NCBI RefSeq assembly: GCF_000237925.1
Contig: NW_017386029.1
Coordinates: forward strand, 372,001-436,000
DNA length: 64,000 nt
Reading direction: 5' to 3'
Source: Schistosoma mansoni
Taxonomy: Eukaryota > Platyhelminthes > Trematoda > Strigeidida > Schistosomatidae
The first letter of the stretch is position 1; each line of letters begins with the position of its first letter. Below, piece by piece: positions 1-12,900 of this stretch. The position numbers were made by a program, and so were the translations under genes. The notes beneath the pieces were generated by a model, which saw only the letters and a list, made by a program, of their open reading frames with translations, was not told where the DNA came from and ran no database searches.

Positions 1-1379
1 ACCTTGCTGAGAGTATTCAGTAAGTACCCGCAGTAGAACTCATCTAAATCCTATGTAGTACCTATGATAACTAGCCAACTTATATTTAAATCATATGATG
101 ACGAATAATATTTATTTTCCCATTCAATATTCCTCGAATTCCGCCTTTATTGACTTGAATACTCTTTCGTCAGGAGGGTTCCGAAGAACAGGAATGTTGA
201 ATCCAAAGTATTTACAACCTCTTTTTATTCCAATAAAATCACAGTCTTTGTTCTCTAGTATCTTCGTATCTCGGGCGTTTTTTTAGTTTATTTCCCCTTC
301 TAAGTTCGTTTCAACACTGCTCTTCACATTATTGCGCATTCCCAATTTTGGTGTATGCTTACAAGCTCCACTTTCGCCAATGGATGTGTGACCAGGCTTG
401 CTTAAGGTCAGTTTCACGTTCATTACACAGCATCCACCCAAATCCCAGTAACTAGCTAGTCTTACAAACATTTTTCTCGTTGCCAATGTATACATATGCC
501 ATAAACCAGAAGACATGACCTTCTTCTAACGATAGAGAGCTGTTCAACGGATGAAACCATGCATCATAATTTTTCAATTTTTCATTATCAGGTTCTTTTA
601 TTGTTAAGACTGTGCTGACACTGGTTGTCGATTACCCTTATCACTACTGTATGTACACTCTGTAGATGTGGGGATTCGTAGAGTTTATCTTTCTGTTTTT
701 CTCCTTTTTTCTAGAGTCAATCACATTTGATACAGTTGACATTTCCCTAGAGAACAACGAATCTTTAAAAAAGATGCAATCTTCCCGAAGAGTGAATTTT
801 GAATATATTAGAATATGAATGTAAAGTTTCATCATCTATAAGAGCAAGAATATACAAAATATTATCGTTTAATATGACAGACCAACATTAACGATGGTGT
901 GTCAGCCCAACCCAGACCAAACGTCTGAAAAGCAAAAATGCAAGATATCATAAACTTAGCATCTTTAGTAGTGTAGCTGTAAATAACTCCCCAAAATCAA
1001 TAGCTATTTAAGTGTTCGACATTGGATGCTGATCACATTGTTTTAAGTGGACTTGTTTAACTGAAGGCTTTCGGTCATGCATCCCCACTAGATCACGTTA
1101 CGACCCAGCGTGGGAAACAGCTCCTACGTTCACTCGCCAGATTAGAGTAAACGCTTCTCGATATATTGATAACGTATCAAATATATCTTTCCAATCTCTT
1201 CGCATCTGACTTCTGATTTTAACCGATTGGGGGACGATTCGAATAAAGAAGGTGTTACTGGTTGCTAGTTGTCAAACTAGAATACTGGTCGTATCTTCGG
1301 TAGATTGGTCAGTAGAAACACAGTCTTCAATTGAATTAGCTTGTGATGTATTCACAAATTTGTACATAAAAGTCACTGA
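1..1379. other. unassigned AT-rich DNA
   Basis: I see no gene here. Short open frames exist but none shows a recognisable domain or splice-linked partner. The right-hand end may already belong to the degraded LINE that becomes recognisable at about 1380. Confidence 0.4.
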
Positions 1380-3050
1380 ACCCCACATCCTTTGTACTAC
1401 ACTACGAGGTTCAGGAAACATCCACCGTCGTTCAGTAAAAATGTTTGCACCCTTCTCAGTAAGAGAAGAATTTGGGAGATATTTAGGTTACTGGGTACTG
1501 ATGAGACAAAATCTCGAAATATTTGTCCTCCAACCCGTTGCAAGTCTAGAAGGTTGCGCGAAGATAAACGTGTTAGGGAATCTGTAGAATACATTAAACG
1601 CTTATACTCGCATACAAACCAAAGGTTTAAGAGAAGAAGAAATATCCCATCATTATGGGGACACAGTAGTACTGTATCAGTGGTAGAGAACGATTATAGT
1701 AAAGCTCAGATATTCTCGAGTTACTTTAGCAATTTATACCGTAGAGATTCTCTTCCCTCCTGTTGATACAAATCCCTCCAAACACACACTGGACACCGTG
1801 ACCATTAAAAAATGAGATGTCTTTGGTCTGTTAAACAAACAAATATAGGTGAATCTATGGAAGCAGATGAAATGTACAGAAATCACCATAGAAAGTGGCA
1901 CTTCCTGTCACAAATCTTTTAAGCATGTGTTTTAATCTACCTGTAATTCAATGTAGATTGCCTGAAGACTATAAGAACGCCATAGTAAGTCTTAACTTAA
2001 AAACAGGTAAGAGACACAAACCTGGGAACTATCTACCAGTAAGCCTAACCAGCCTGGTTGTTAAAATTTCACGAAAAAATTATTTGGAAAGTGTTACTTA
2101 AGTGTCTCGACGGGAACCAGATTCTTTCTGATGAGCGGCATGGCCTTAAAACATGTTATTCATATTTCACAAACTTCTAGTAGCCCGTGAAGGTTAATGC
2201 ACTCTTAAGGATCAAAAGTTACCTATAGACGTGGCCCACAATGACGAATTCACAAAATTCCTTACAACTAACTGTTATGTCAGTTAAGTAATATCGGTAT
2301 TGGGAGCAATTCGCTCATGTGGATTAAGGACTTCCCAACCGGGCGTCAACAAAGAGAAAACAGGTGGACTCGAAGTTGTCTAGCCGAAAGACCATGCCTA
2401 GCGGAGTGCCTCAATGTATAGATTTGGGGTTTGTTCCTTCTGTATGTCAATGACATCTCAAGTCCCCAATCATTATCGGATTTTTTATATGCTTCCAGGC
2501 ACATTATGATGCATACTGGCCACCAAGGTACAGACACACATGTGGTGAATAACAGTGGGCTACCTGTTGTCCAGACACAATGACTTATGAGCTATCTTTA
2601 GCCAAGACAATAAAACTACTACACATTGCCGTGCGATAGCAGCTAACGGTTCTAGAACCCTATGGTCAATATGTCGGGCTTCTAGCCATGTCGGGTATTG
2701 CATGCAAGAAGCTAGATACTGCCTAAAAGGAGCCAGTGAGCTGTTGGTAAAGGTCAAAGGAACCCCAACAAAGCCGATTATCAGAATCGCAGAGCTCTTG
2801 TATGATGTGAGACTATGGGCTAGACTGTGTCTATTTTCCCTGTCATTTAGAAAAACCAAAGGCGACTTGATCACAGTTTTTGAATCGTTTAGGGATAAAT
2901 TTGCATCTGATATGCCCTCTTTTTTTCAAGAAAGAGAATTTACAAGAACACTGGAAAAGTTGACAAGCCTAATATCAATTACTTGTCAGCTGACTATCGA
3001 CTTTCGCATCGTATCATCGATAAATGGCATTGATTAACCCAGAAAACAAT
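1380..3050 (+). mobile_element. old, degraded CR1-like LINE remnant
   Basis: Broken frames on the plus strand show reverse-transcriptase family pieces in the right order. At 1392-1766 is a charged linker-like segment. At 1950-2095 is LPEDYKNAIVSLNLKTGKR, equivalent to the LPE.WK.A.I.PIFK stretch before the polymerase core. Near 2395-2470 is an SGVPQ-like motif followed by a decayed LYVND-like motif. At 2820-2920 is RLCLFSLSFRKTKGDL, matching the RL..L.L.YRR.RGDL C-terminal motif of CR1-like RTs. Many stops and frame changes separate the pieces, so it is inactive and old. The order of motifs makes the family call good; the ends are approximate. Confidence 0.6.
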
Positions 3051-3714
3051 TAAAGCTACGTACTTCTAAGCTTTAATAAAAGGTTGTATCAACTGAGAGA
3101 CCGCCATTCATAGGACTAACACAGGCCATATCGCATCCTGTTCCTTATCCTCCTCCAGAACGTTTAACATCTAGACTACCAAGCTGGCATCCGGCGTCGT
3201 AGGTGCCAAACCTCAATCAATTCACGACATCGAGCGAGAGTTTTCCATTGCTTCCGGAAGATAGCTGCTCCACACTCAACATGACTAAACTCCACGGGCC
3301 ACATATTTGACTGGAACTTAGGATAATTCCACGTGAAATTAGTCACTAGTGACCGCACTATTTTTTGAGTTCAAAGTTCGCGAGAAGAATCACCGAAACA
3401 CATTGCTGAGTAGTTACACACTAGGACAAGGTGTCCATCTAGTGCTTTCAGGTTTTTAATCGAAGTCCCACATCGATAGGTCCACAGTTTCAAAGTAACT
3501 ACACAACTAATCGCCCATACGCTCCTTATTTACAAAATTATCAAAAATCAAACTGTCAGACAGAAAATACCAGTGATTCCGAACACTTCCATTCACCTGT
3601 CCTCCACATAATTAATATCTGAGCTCCCAGTTACGTTCTCAAATGCTATTGTCTATTGGACATTTTCTACATGATGCATTATTTGTATAGTTGCGTTACC
3701 ATAATCTCATAATT
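3051..3714. other. 5' flank of SMG7 / unassigned
   Basis: No gene is seen between the LINE remnant and the first SMG7 exon. This should contain the SMG7 promoter and 5' UTR, and possibly an upstream non-coding exon. I see no convincing core-promoter motif. An AG at 3689-3690, just before the first coding exon, could be a splice acceptor, in which case the ATG used here lies inside an internal exon. Confidence 0.35.
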
Positions 3715-3945
3715 ATGACTAACGAAGCTGATCCTCACAGAATGTGGTGTGACCTTAAAGCCAATTTAGATAAAAAGCCACCAAATACCTGTTCTGCTGC
3801 CACACAGGATGAGTATTTTGCGGGAATCCAGAGTAGCTTTGTTCAGTTAATCATACGTTTCCCACTCTTCACCGTTGAACATAAAATAGAGTTAGAAATG
3901 TGGAATGTTTTGTACAAAAATCAGATTGACTCACTGCAATCGTTG
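3715..3945 (+). CDS. SMG7: SMG7 exon 1 (first coding exon)
   Basis: Encodes residues 1-77, from the ATG at 3715 to the GTAAGC donor at 3946. The helix pair ending in WNVLYKNQIDSLQ matches the start of the 14-3-3-like domain; K68 corresponds to the phosphate-binding K66 of human SMG7. The start is the first in-frame ATG; human SMG7 has a similar length before this motif. Confidence 0.8.
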
Positions 3946-6900
3946 GTAAGCTTTCAAGTATCTCTCAATGCTCTGTATGAATGAACACTTAAGTTTGCCT
4001 GTTGCTTGTAGCCAACTTAAACATTTAAATAAACATGCTTATTTTATAACTTCCGAATTAAACAATAACGGTAGAATATTGTCGAAAATCCCGTTTCTTG
4101 CAGGTTACATAGGCAATTCTGGCGAAATCTTTCATTTCATTGTGGTCAGAAAAGTGACTTTTATTTGCAATGTCAAATTTTCTCAAGCTATGTCGTCTAT
4201 ACTTTCGCTAAGTTCCTCTTTATTTCCCCGTTGTTTTTTGCTTGGGTTGTAGATTATCAGGCTCTGGGTACTGCAGGATGTCTTAATATCGTATACAAGA
4301 TTGTCTTGAGGAATTTACTCACAGTTCTGCTTCGAAAGCTTTTAATGGCGACACCACTTAGCGTGATGTTTGCACACTCGCTAAGCAGAGGCAAACTACC
4401 GGAAATATGGAAGCTGGCCCACATCACACCAATTTTCAAAGGAGGTCGACGCAGTGAACCCTCAAGCTACCGACCAGTGGCCCTTCTCTCCATACCTTCA
4501 AAAATTATGGAATCCCTAGTATTCGACGGCATACTAGAACACTTATCATCCTCAAAGTTCTTCTCGCCTCAACAGCATGGTTTCAGAAAAGGTCATTCTT
4601 GTACGACCAACCTGCTGACTGCGGTGGATAAATGGACAACCATCCTTGATCGCAAGGGGAAGGTTGACGTCATTTACCTGGACTTCTCAAAAGCTTTTGA
4701 TAGGGTCAACCATGCATGTCTTATCAAGAAGCTTGGACGATTGGGTATAAAACCCCCTTTAATTGACTGGATCACTTCATACCTAGAAAACCGACATTTT
4801 AAGGTCAGGGTTAACTTCACTCTCTCTCAGGCTGTGGAATGTCCTAGTGGGGTCCCCCAGGGTTCAATACTAGGACCTCTTCTCTTCTTGATTTATATTA
4901 ACGATCTTCCTCAACAAGTTTCATCTGATTTATTGCTTTTTGCTGATGATGTGAAACTTTGGAGAGAGATACGTACTCACAATGATATACTAGTTCTGCA
5001 GGAGGATCTGACTCGACTTCAAAGTTGGGCAGACGACAACGGACTTACCTTCAACACTTCAAAGTGCAAGGTAGTCCATCTGAGACATGTTGCAGACTAT
5101 AGTTATAACTTAGGTAACTCACCTCTAGAAGTTTCCCAAGTTGAAAAAGATTTAGGAGTGTTGGTACCCTACGACCTGAAATCGTATGCGAACTGTGACA
5201 AAAACGCCTCTCAAGCAAACCTTGCACTGGTAACATTGAAGCGCATTTTTGGCCAGTTTGACGGTAGAACCTTCCACATAATCTTCAACAGTTTTATTCG
5301 TCCCCACTTAGAGTACGGAAACATAGTATTTCCTCCCTCCCTCCAAAAGGATAAGGTCACTCTGGAACGTATACAACGTCGAGCCACGAAATCAGTTCGG
5401 GGTCTCAAATTCAAACCTTATGAAGAGCGCCTCAAATCACTTAACCTTTACCCGTTAGAGTATAGGCGTCTTAGAGGTGATCTTCTCATGACTTATAGTA
5501 TCCTTAATACTTCTGGTCATCCCCTTAAACAACTTCTTAAGCTTAGTCATAACACTAACCTCAGAGGTAACACCCAGAAATTGGAGACCCTACATAGCAG
5601 AACAGACTGCAGACACAACTTCTACTCCGTTAGAGTTGTCAAGTGCTGGAATTCGCTGCCGACTGAGCTAGTCCAAGCGACCTCCCAGGAGTCCTTTAAG
5701 AGAAAACTTGACTTATTCTTAAGGACTAAGGATAACATATTATTATGATTTACCAAATTCTTTTTTCCCCTCTATTATCGTTCATATACCTAGGTTCTTG
5801 CCTGGAGGTATTGGTGATCCACTGCTATCAGACACGGAAGCCCGTTAAGCGAAAGCTTCTTCTATTCCGTCCTCAACCATTTGAACCATTTGAATGCACA
5901 TGGTAGTCCGCTTTGAATGTCCTACAAGTGACATATTGGTTGCATCCTTAAAAGGTTGCACAAACATATATCACACTTCACAGCACAGTAGAAGTTGGCG
6001 GTATTAGGACGATAGGATGTTGATTTAAACATCTCTGCATATGAAGGCACGGGAAATACAGCTCCTCATGAATATATAAGACTGAACCCATTAGTTTAAT
6101 CATGACAGAGAAAGTATACAACTACATCATTAAGATTTATTTTGAACTACATCACCCATAGTCTCCAAACACTGATTAAAGTATTACGTGAATCGTACAC
6201 CTTATGGATCAAATTACTAATCCTCATGGAACTGTACCATACTTTAATTTATCTAGTCCTGGCTGTTTTTCAACCTACTCTCATATTAGCCAACATTCTA
6301 CATCACCTCAGGCATACGTAATACATTCTGATCATCTCATTCTCTCGACTGGGATTTCAAGGTTCTACCAGTATTTTTCTAACTTCATCTATTTATTATT
6401 TGTCCTTTAAGATAACACTTAAGTACTTGAGTCGTTAGTTGATTGACTGTAGTATCTATTTTATCTTAAAATTAATCGTCCGAAATTTTCTTTTCCAGTT
6501 AAACCAACGTTTATCCGGTACCGGAAACAGTGGGTCTCTTAAATGTTCTACTATGGAGCTCAAACTTCGGCTAGTTTTATTGTTAGATCGTGCTTCAGGC
6601 ATTTATTTCAATCTTATCTACCAATTGCTTCAACCAATTTCTGAACTTCCATGGCCTAAGGTGGTAAGCATGTCCTAGCTATCGTATCATTTATAACTAA
6701 AATGTCACTGTTTTTTATTAAGATCAGGGGTGTTGGATGGTTACTTTCCAATCTCGATTATTTGCAAATCCACGTGTCATCGCTATTTATTGTCAGTGAT
6801 TGAAATGTAACCGACCAAGAGCAGTTTCCGTGACATATTGGCAGATTTTATTTACCTCAGGGATCCAGTTGAACGATGCTGGAGAACAAGATCTCCTTGG

Positions 6901-9900
6901 AGCTCTGTCGTGACAGCAAGGCCGTCCAAAGGCGGTAGAACTAAAAAATATATTGTCACAACATATACTTGATCTTCCTTTTGATGTCCTAGTAAAAATT
7001 AATAATACTCGTCGAACGGGATTGTGACCCAAGCAGGTGTTTCTTTATGGCTACCGATACTTTTAAATATACTGTTCAGCCACTTAGTAGGAATGGCTAG
7101 ATTGGGTAGACTGTAAATACTGTGCAGTGTATCGTACTTTACACTTTTGTGATTTGTGTTGTAAGTCATTTATTTGAAGAGTAACAGGAATCCTAATTTG
7201 GTGTTATTTAATCGAAAACTTTTAGCATCTTGTTCACAGAGACTACATATGCTGTACAAACTAGGTCTTTGAGCAGAAACCTCATTACTCACTTCTGTTT
7301 TTTGTCCAACCGCAAATGGTTTTTATCAATAAAACTTAAGGATACTGCCCTTGCTTTGCCAATCCCTGTATTTACATCTGCATCGGATCCTTCTTGTTTA
7401 TCGATGATGCTCCTCAGGCACGTGACAGTCTCTACATCTTTCACGTGTAATTCCATTGGTGTTCTCCGTATTGTGTTTGAGGATCCAGCGTTTTCTGTTG
7501 TGTAAGTTAAGGGCTATTGCTTCACAGACTGCTGCTACATTGGCTGTTTTCACCTGCGATTTTTGGTGTGTGGGGATAAAAGAGTAAGGTTATCTGTGAA
7601 GTCCAAATTGTCTAGTTGCATCCAGGTTGTCCATTGTATTCCGTGCTTCCTCTCAGATGTTGAGGTCTTTATAACCCAGTCAACCACCAGAAAAGAGAGA
7701 ATAAGTGCGAGTAGACAGTCTTGTTTGACACTGATCTTCACTTGGAATGCATCTGTCAGCTATCCTCCATACACGACTTTGCAGTGTAGTCCATCGTATG
7801 AATTCCGAATGATGTTGACGATCTCAGGTACATCATAGTGTCGAAGAAGGTTCCGTAAGGTCCTCTTATCCATGCTGTCAAAGGCCTTTTCATAATCAGG
7901 GAAGATGATGTATAGTGACGAGTTCCATTCACTTGATTGTTCAACAACGATGTGTAGTGTAGCGGTTTGGTCTGTGCACGACCAATCCTTACGAAATCTG
8001 GTCTGTTGATCTCAAAGCTGGATGAATATTGAATCTTTCATCCGATTCAGCAACACTATCGATAACTTTTCCTGGTACCGATAGTAGTTTGAGACCTTTG
8101 AAGTTTTCACACTTGCTCAGATCTCTTTCCTTTGGTATCTTATTGAGTTATCCTTCTTTCCAGTCTGTCGGTGGCACTTGTTCCTTGCCTGTAATCTTTT
8201 TGAGTAGAGTGTGAAGCATGTTTCAGCTGTTTCTATGTGTGACTTCAGTGCATCGGCTGATATACTGTCAGGTCCTACTGCTTCCCCACTCTTGACTTTT
8301 CCGATGGCTATTCTGATTCCTTCCGTCGTTTGTGGGGTGATATCTATGGGAAGGTCTGTGTGTGGTCCTTCGATGTCCAGTGGGTTGAGTCGAGCTGGCG
8401 TATTCAAGAGTTCCTCAAAGTATTCTAACGATCTGTTCCTTTAATCTTAAATCTCGTTGGTTGTTTTGCCTTCTTTATCCCTGACCGCTCTTTCTGGTTT
8501 ACTATATTTCACTGCTAGTTTCTTCGTTGTGTCATATAGCTGTCTCATATTTCCTTCTCTTGCAACTTTTTACACTATCGTTGCTAGGTCTCCCACATAT
8601 TTCTGCTTCTCAGCCCTAATGCTCTTCTGCACTTGCTTGCTTACTTCTGTGTATTCAGCTCGTACCTTGACTTTCGCTGTTCCTGTCCGATTATCGTTAA
8701 TTACTGTCTACTTGTTTTTCCTTTATCCATACTTGTCCAGGGTTCCCACAGAGATCTATTACTTATGATGACGCTTCTTGCGGCCCAGCACCTGACACAT
8801 TAAAGTTAATGCTTCTTTGATCCCTTTCCAGTTGTCCTCCATAGTAGTTTCTTCTTTGAGTAGATCTTGTAAGGTTTGGAACCTGTTGTTAAAAGTTGTC
8901 TTGAATTCGTTGAGTTTGTCAGTATGTCGAAGGAAGACTGTATTGAACCTTTTTAATGCTGTTTCCCACTTGTCCAGTGTTTTTTTCAGTTTCATCTTGG
9001 CAACCACCAGTTAGTGGTGATTTGAAACTATGTCAGTTCTTCTGGTCCTCAAGCCTTCTATTGGCCTCCTGAATTTTTTAGTGATGCGAATTTGATCGAT
9101 CTGGTTCTGTGTAGTGTGATCCAGTGAGACCCATGTAGTTTTGTGTATGCGTTTGTGTGGGAATATTGTGCCGAATTATACACCTATAGTCTACGCAATT
9201 AATTGCGATGCCAAATAATTGCACATTTAAAGCATGCTTTATCAAATAATTATAATTACGAGCGTGCCGCTTTAATAAATGAATTTTTAGGAAAGGAAAT
9301 TTCTTCGCTGGATCCTGTTAACTTTATTATTCGATGACACAACAGACTAATTTAAATATGGTTTAATTTTCCCAAAACGCCTATCATCAATATCATTTGT
9401 TATTNNNNNNNNNNNNNNNNNNNNNNNNNNNNNNNNNNNNNNNNNNNNNNNNNNNNNNNNNNNNNNNNNNNNNNNNNNNNNNNNNNNNNNNNNNNNNNNN
9501 NNNNNNNNNNNNNNNNNNNNNNNNNNNNNNNNNNNNNNNNNNNNNNNNNNNNNNNNNNNNNNNNNNNNNNNNNNNNNNNNNNNNNNNNNNNNNNNNNNNN
9601 NNNNCTCGGAGAATAATAAAAAGGGGAAACATGTTTCCGATTACCTTGATCTAGATTTGGCAACTTTTTCTGCCAACAAAGCAAGCAGTAAAAGAATGAA
9701 ACATAATGAACCAAACAAATTTTTATCAACCACACAAGAATCAGACACACATGTTATTGCACCACGTATATTATCTAGAGGTGATCGACTTCCATCAGAA
9801 ATTTTGACAGTTTCTTCAAGTGTAGAAAACAGTAGAATAAGCGACCAAGTTGTGAAATACCCTGATGAAACAGAAAAAGAAAAGGAAAATATCAATGTAA

Positions 9901-12900
9901 TTACTGACCAGAGTTCTAATTTTCACTGTTTGGATCAAGAATCAGCTGTTATTTACCTAGTACATCATTGCTTAGTTCATCTTGGAGATATTGCGCGGTC
10001 AGTCTATATGTCACGCTTTCTAATTGTGCTTTTCCAGTGACCATATATTTAACAAGTATCTTAACTTCATTTAAGCGACTAAGCAGTTTATAAACTTTTC
10101 ACGTAGTGAATCTATTTTAACAGTAGTTGGTAGAGATTATTCGCATCTTGCCTACATTCGTAGTATGAGGAAATGGTTTGAAAAGCTTTCGCAATTTTTA
10201 CTTTAATCTTAGGATTAGTTAACACAAATTGGGTAAATCAAATGCTCATTATTCTTTCTATTTACATGCATAACATTAACTAGGTACTTTCAACAACTTG
10301 ATTACATTTGACGTAGTGGTTTTATGATTCTTTAGGTACTTTTTTTACTTTGTGACAATACACCCGCCTCGGTTTGGGTACCTTGGCAGTATCCTAGCCC
10401 TCACACAAATCGAATGATTTTTGTGGCGTATATCCATTTGGTTCCTCCTTGTATCAGCGTTTATGTATTTAAATAAATATAAATAAATATTTGACAATAT
10501 GCACAACCTGTTGTGCGTGGATCAAAAACACGACAAAATGAATGCTCCAGAATATTACTCACAAAACCACTGGTACTCAGCTTTATATCCTTCAACAATT
10601 TTCCTTAACAGTTAATTCAATTTTTCTTTTTCTTCGATTGTCCCACTGTACCTTTCTCTAATTTATGCAAGCCCCTCGGATGTCCTTGTTAGCATCTGTG
10701 CTGAAATTTTCGAATTCAACAATTTGATCAAACTTGATCACATACTTGTTTATTTTACCTAGTAGAGTTCAATCTCTTCATTAAAAAATATTTTTGTACA
10801 AACGTTAAACAGTAATTTGCCAAAATTGAGTTTATTCGAATGTTAAAATAAGAAAGAGTTCTTATTTCCAAAATTGTATAATCATAAGTATATACTAATA
10901 ATAATATTGTTTTTGAAAGCTTGAATATTCATCATGAATATAGTATATAGTTGAAATCACTTCAACTATGAAAATGCTAAATTCTCCACAAAACCCCTTC
11001 TGATCTATAATCATATGCTCACTAGTGACTGACTTCGAGAGATATTTCCTTGAGTTCTAGTGGGAAGCAGTGGCCAGTGGAGTTCTGCCAAGTCTGTTGT
11101 AGAGATATCAACTCACTGAAGACAATTGGTGAACGGTTGCTCAAAATCGTGGATTGGTTGAAGTTAGATATTAACACCGTTGGATGCTGGCTCAGTGGTC
11201 TATCGGTCAAGTGCTCTGGTGCGAGACCGGTAGGTCCTGGGTTCGAATCTCGCGAGTGCGGGATCGTGGGTGCGCACTGATGAGGAGTCCCATAATAGGA
11301 CGAAACGGCCGTCCAGTTCTTCCAGGTTTTCCATGTTGGTCTAGTTTCAATTGACTCATGATTTCAACTATGAAAATATTATTGTTGTTGTTTAAAACAC
11401 AGATATATGAACGAAGAATATTCTTTTCAATAAATTCTCTTCAGGTTCTACAATTATGTATCCAAATTAATGATCCGAAAAGTGATCAGATTTAATGCAA
11501 AGTACATCGTTTAAAATTATAGTATATGAATTTAGTATTAAATAGGAATAATATATTTGTAAAATCTCAGTGAATGAATTTGTAGTAAATCCAACGTTTC
11601 GCCTGGCNNNNNNNNNNNNNNNNNNNNNNNNNNNNNNNNNNNNNNNNNNNNNNNNNNNNNNNNNNNNNNNNNNNNNNNNNNNNNNNNNNNNNNNNNNNNN
11701 NNNNNNNNNNNNNNNNNNNNNNNNNNNNNNNNNNNNNNNNNNNNNNNNNNNNNNNNNNNNNNNNNNNNNNNNNNNNNNNNNNNNNNNNNNNNNNNNNNNN
11801 NNNNNNNCCTCCTGAATTTTTTAGTGATGCGAATTTGATCGATCTGGTTCTGTGTAGTGTGATCTAGTGAGACCCATGTAGTTTTGTGTATGCATTTGTG
11901 TGGGAATATTGTGCCGAATTATACACCTATAGTCTACGCAATTAATTGCGATGCCAAATAATTGCACATTTAAAGCATGCTTTATCAAATAATTATAATT
12001 ACGAGCGTGCCGCTTTAATAAATGAATTTTTAGGAAAGGAAATTTCTTCGCTGGATCCTGTTAACTTTATTATTCGATGACACAACAGACTAATTTAAAT
12101 ATGGTTTAATTTTCCCAAAACGCCTATCATCAATATCATTTGTTATTATGTTCACTTCGTTCGTCATACTGTACTATATTGCCAACCCATTACTGCTATT
12201 TGTTTCCACATTTTGTTCTGTTTTCTGTCGCCACAGATACTGGGCATCCTTGCGAGCGTCGACGGCATCTTAGACTCGGAGAATAATAAAAAGGGGAAAC
12301 ATGTTTCCGATTACCTTGATCTAGATTTGGCAACTTTTTCTGCCAACAAAGCAAGCAGTAAAAGAATGAAACATAATGAACCAAACAAATTTTTATCAAC
12401 CACACAAGAATCAGACACACATGTTATTGCACCACGTATATTATCTAGAGGTGATCGACTTCCATCAGAAATTTTGACAGTTTCTTCAAGTGTAGAAAAC
12501 AGTAGAATAAGAGACCAAGTTGTGAAATACCCCGATGAAACAGAAAAAGAAAAGGAAAATATCAATGTAATTACTGACCAGAGTTCTAATTTTCACTGTT
12601 TGGATCAAGAATCAGCTGTTATTTACCTAGTACATCATTGCTTAGTTCATCTTGGAGATATTGCGCGGTCAGTCTATATGTCACGCTTTCTAATTGTGCT
12701 TTTCCAGTGACCATATATTTAACAAGTATCTTAACTTCATTTCAGCGACTAAGCAGTTTATAAACTTTTCACGTAGTGAATCAATTCTAACAGTAGTTGG
12801 TAGAGATTATTCGCATCTTGCCTACATTCGTAGTATGAGGAAATGGTTTGAAAAGCTTTCGCAATTTTTACTTTAATCTTAGGATTAGTTAACACAAATT

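Noticed and set aside
7340-9173. Several minus and plus open frames as separate host genes
   Set aside because: They are shadows and fragments of one RTE LINE, aligned block by block with the copies at 36135 and 50693.
9393-9750. Open frames running through the N gap on both strands
   Set aside because: They exist only because N codons have no stops.
11022-11280. Open frames MTDRPLSQHP (minus) and MSSSGKQWP (plus), repeated at 13692-13950 and partly at 52745-53095
   Set aside because: They are translations of the hammerhead SINE, which is non-coding.
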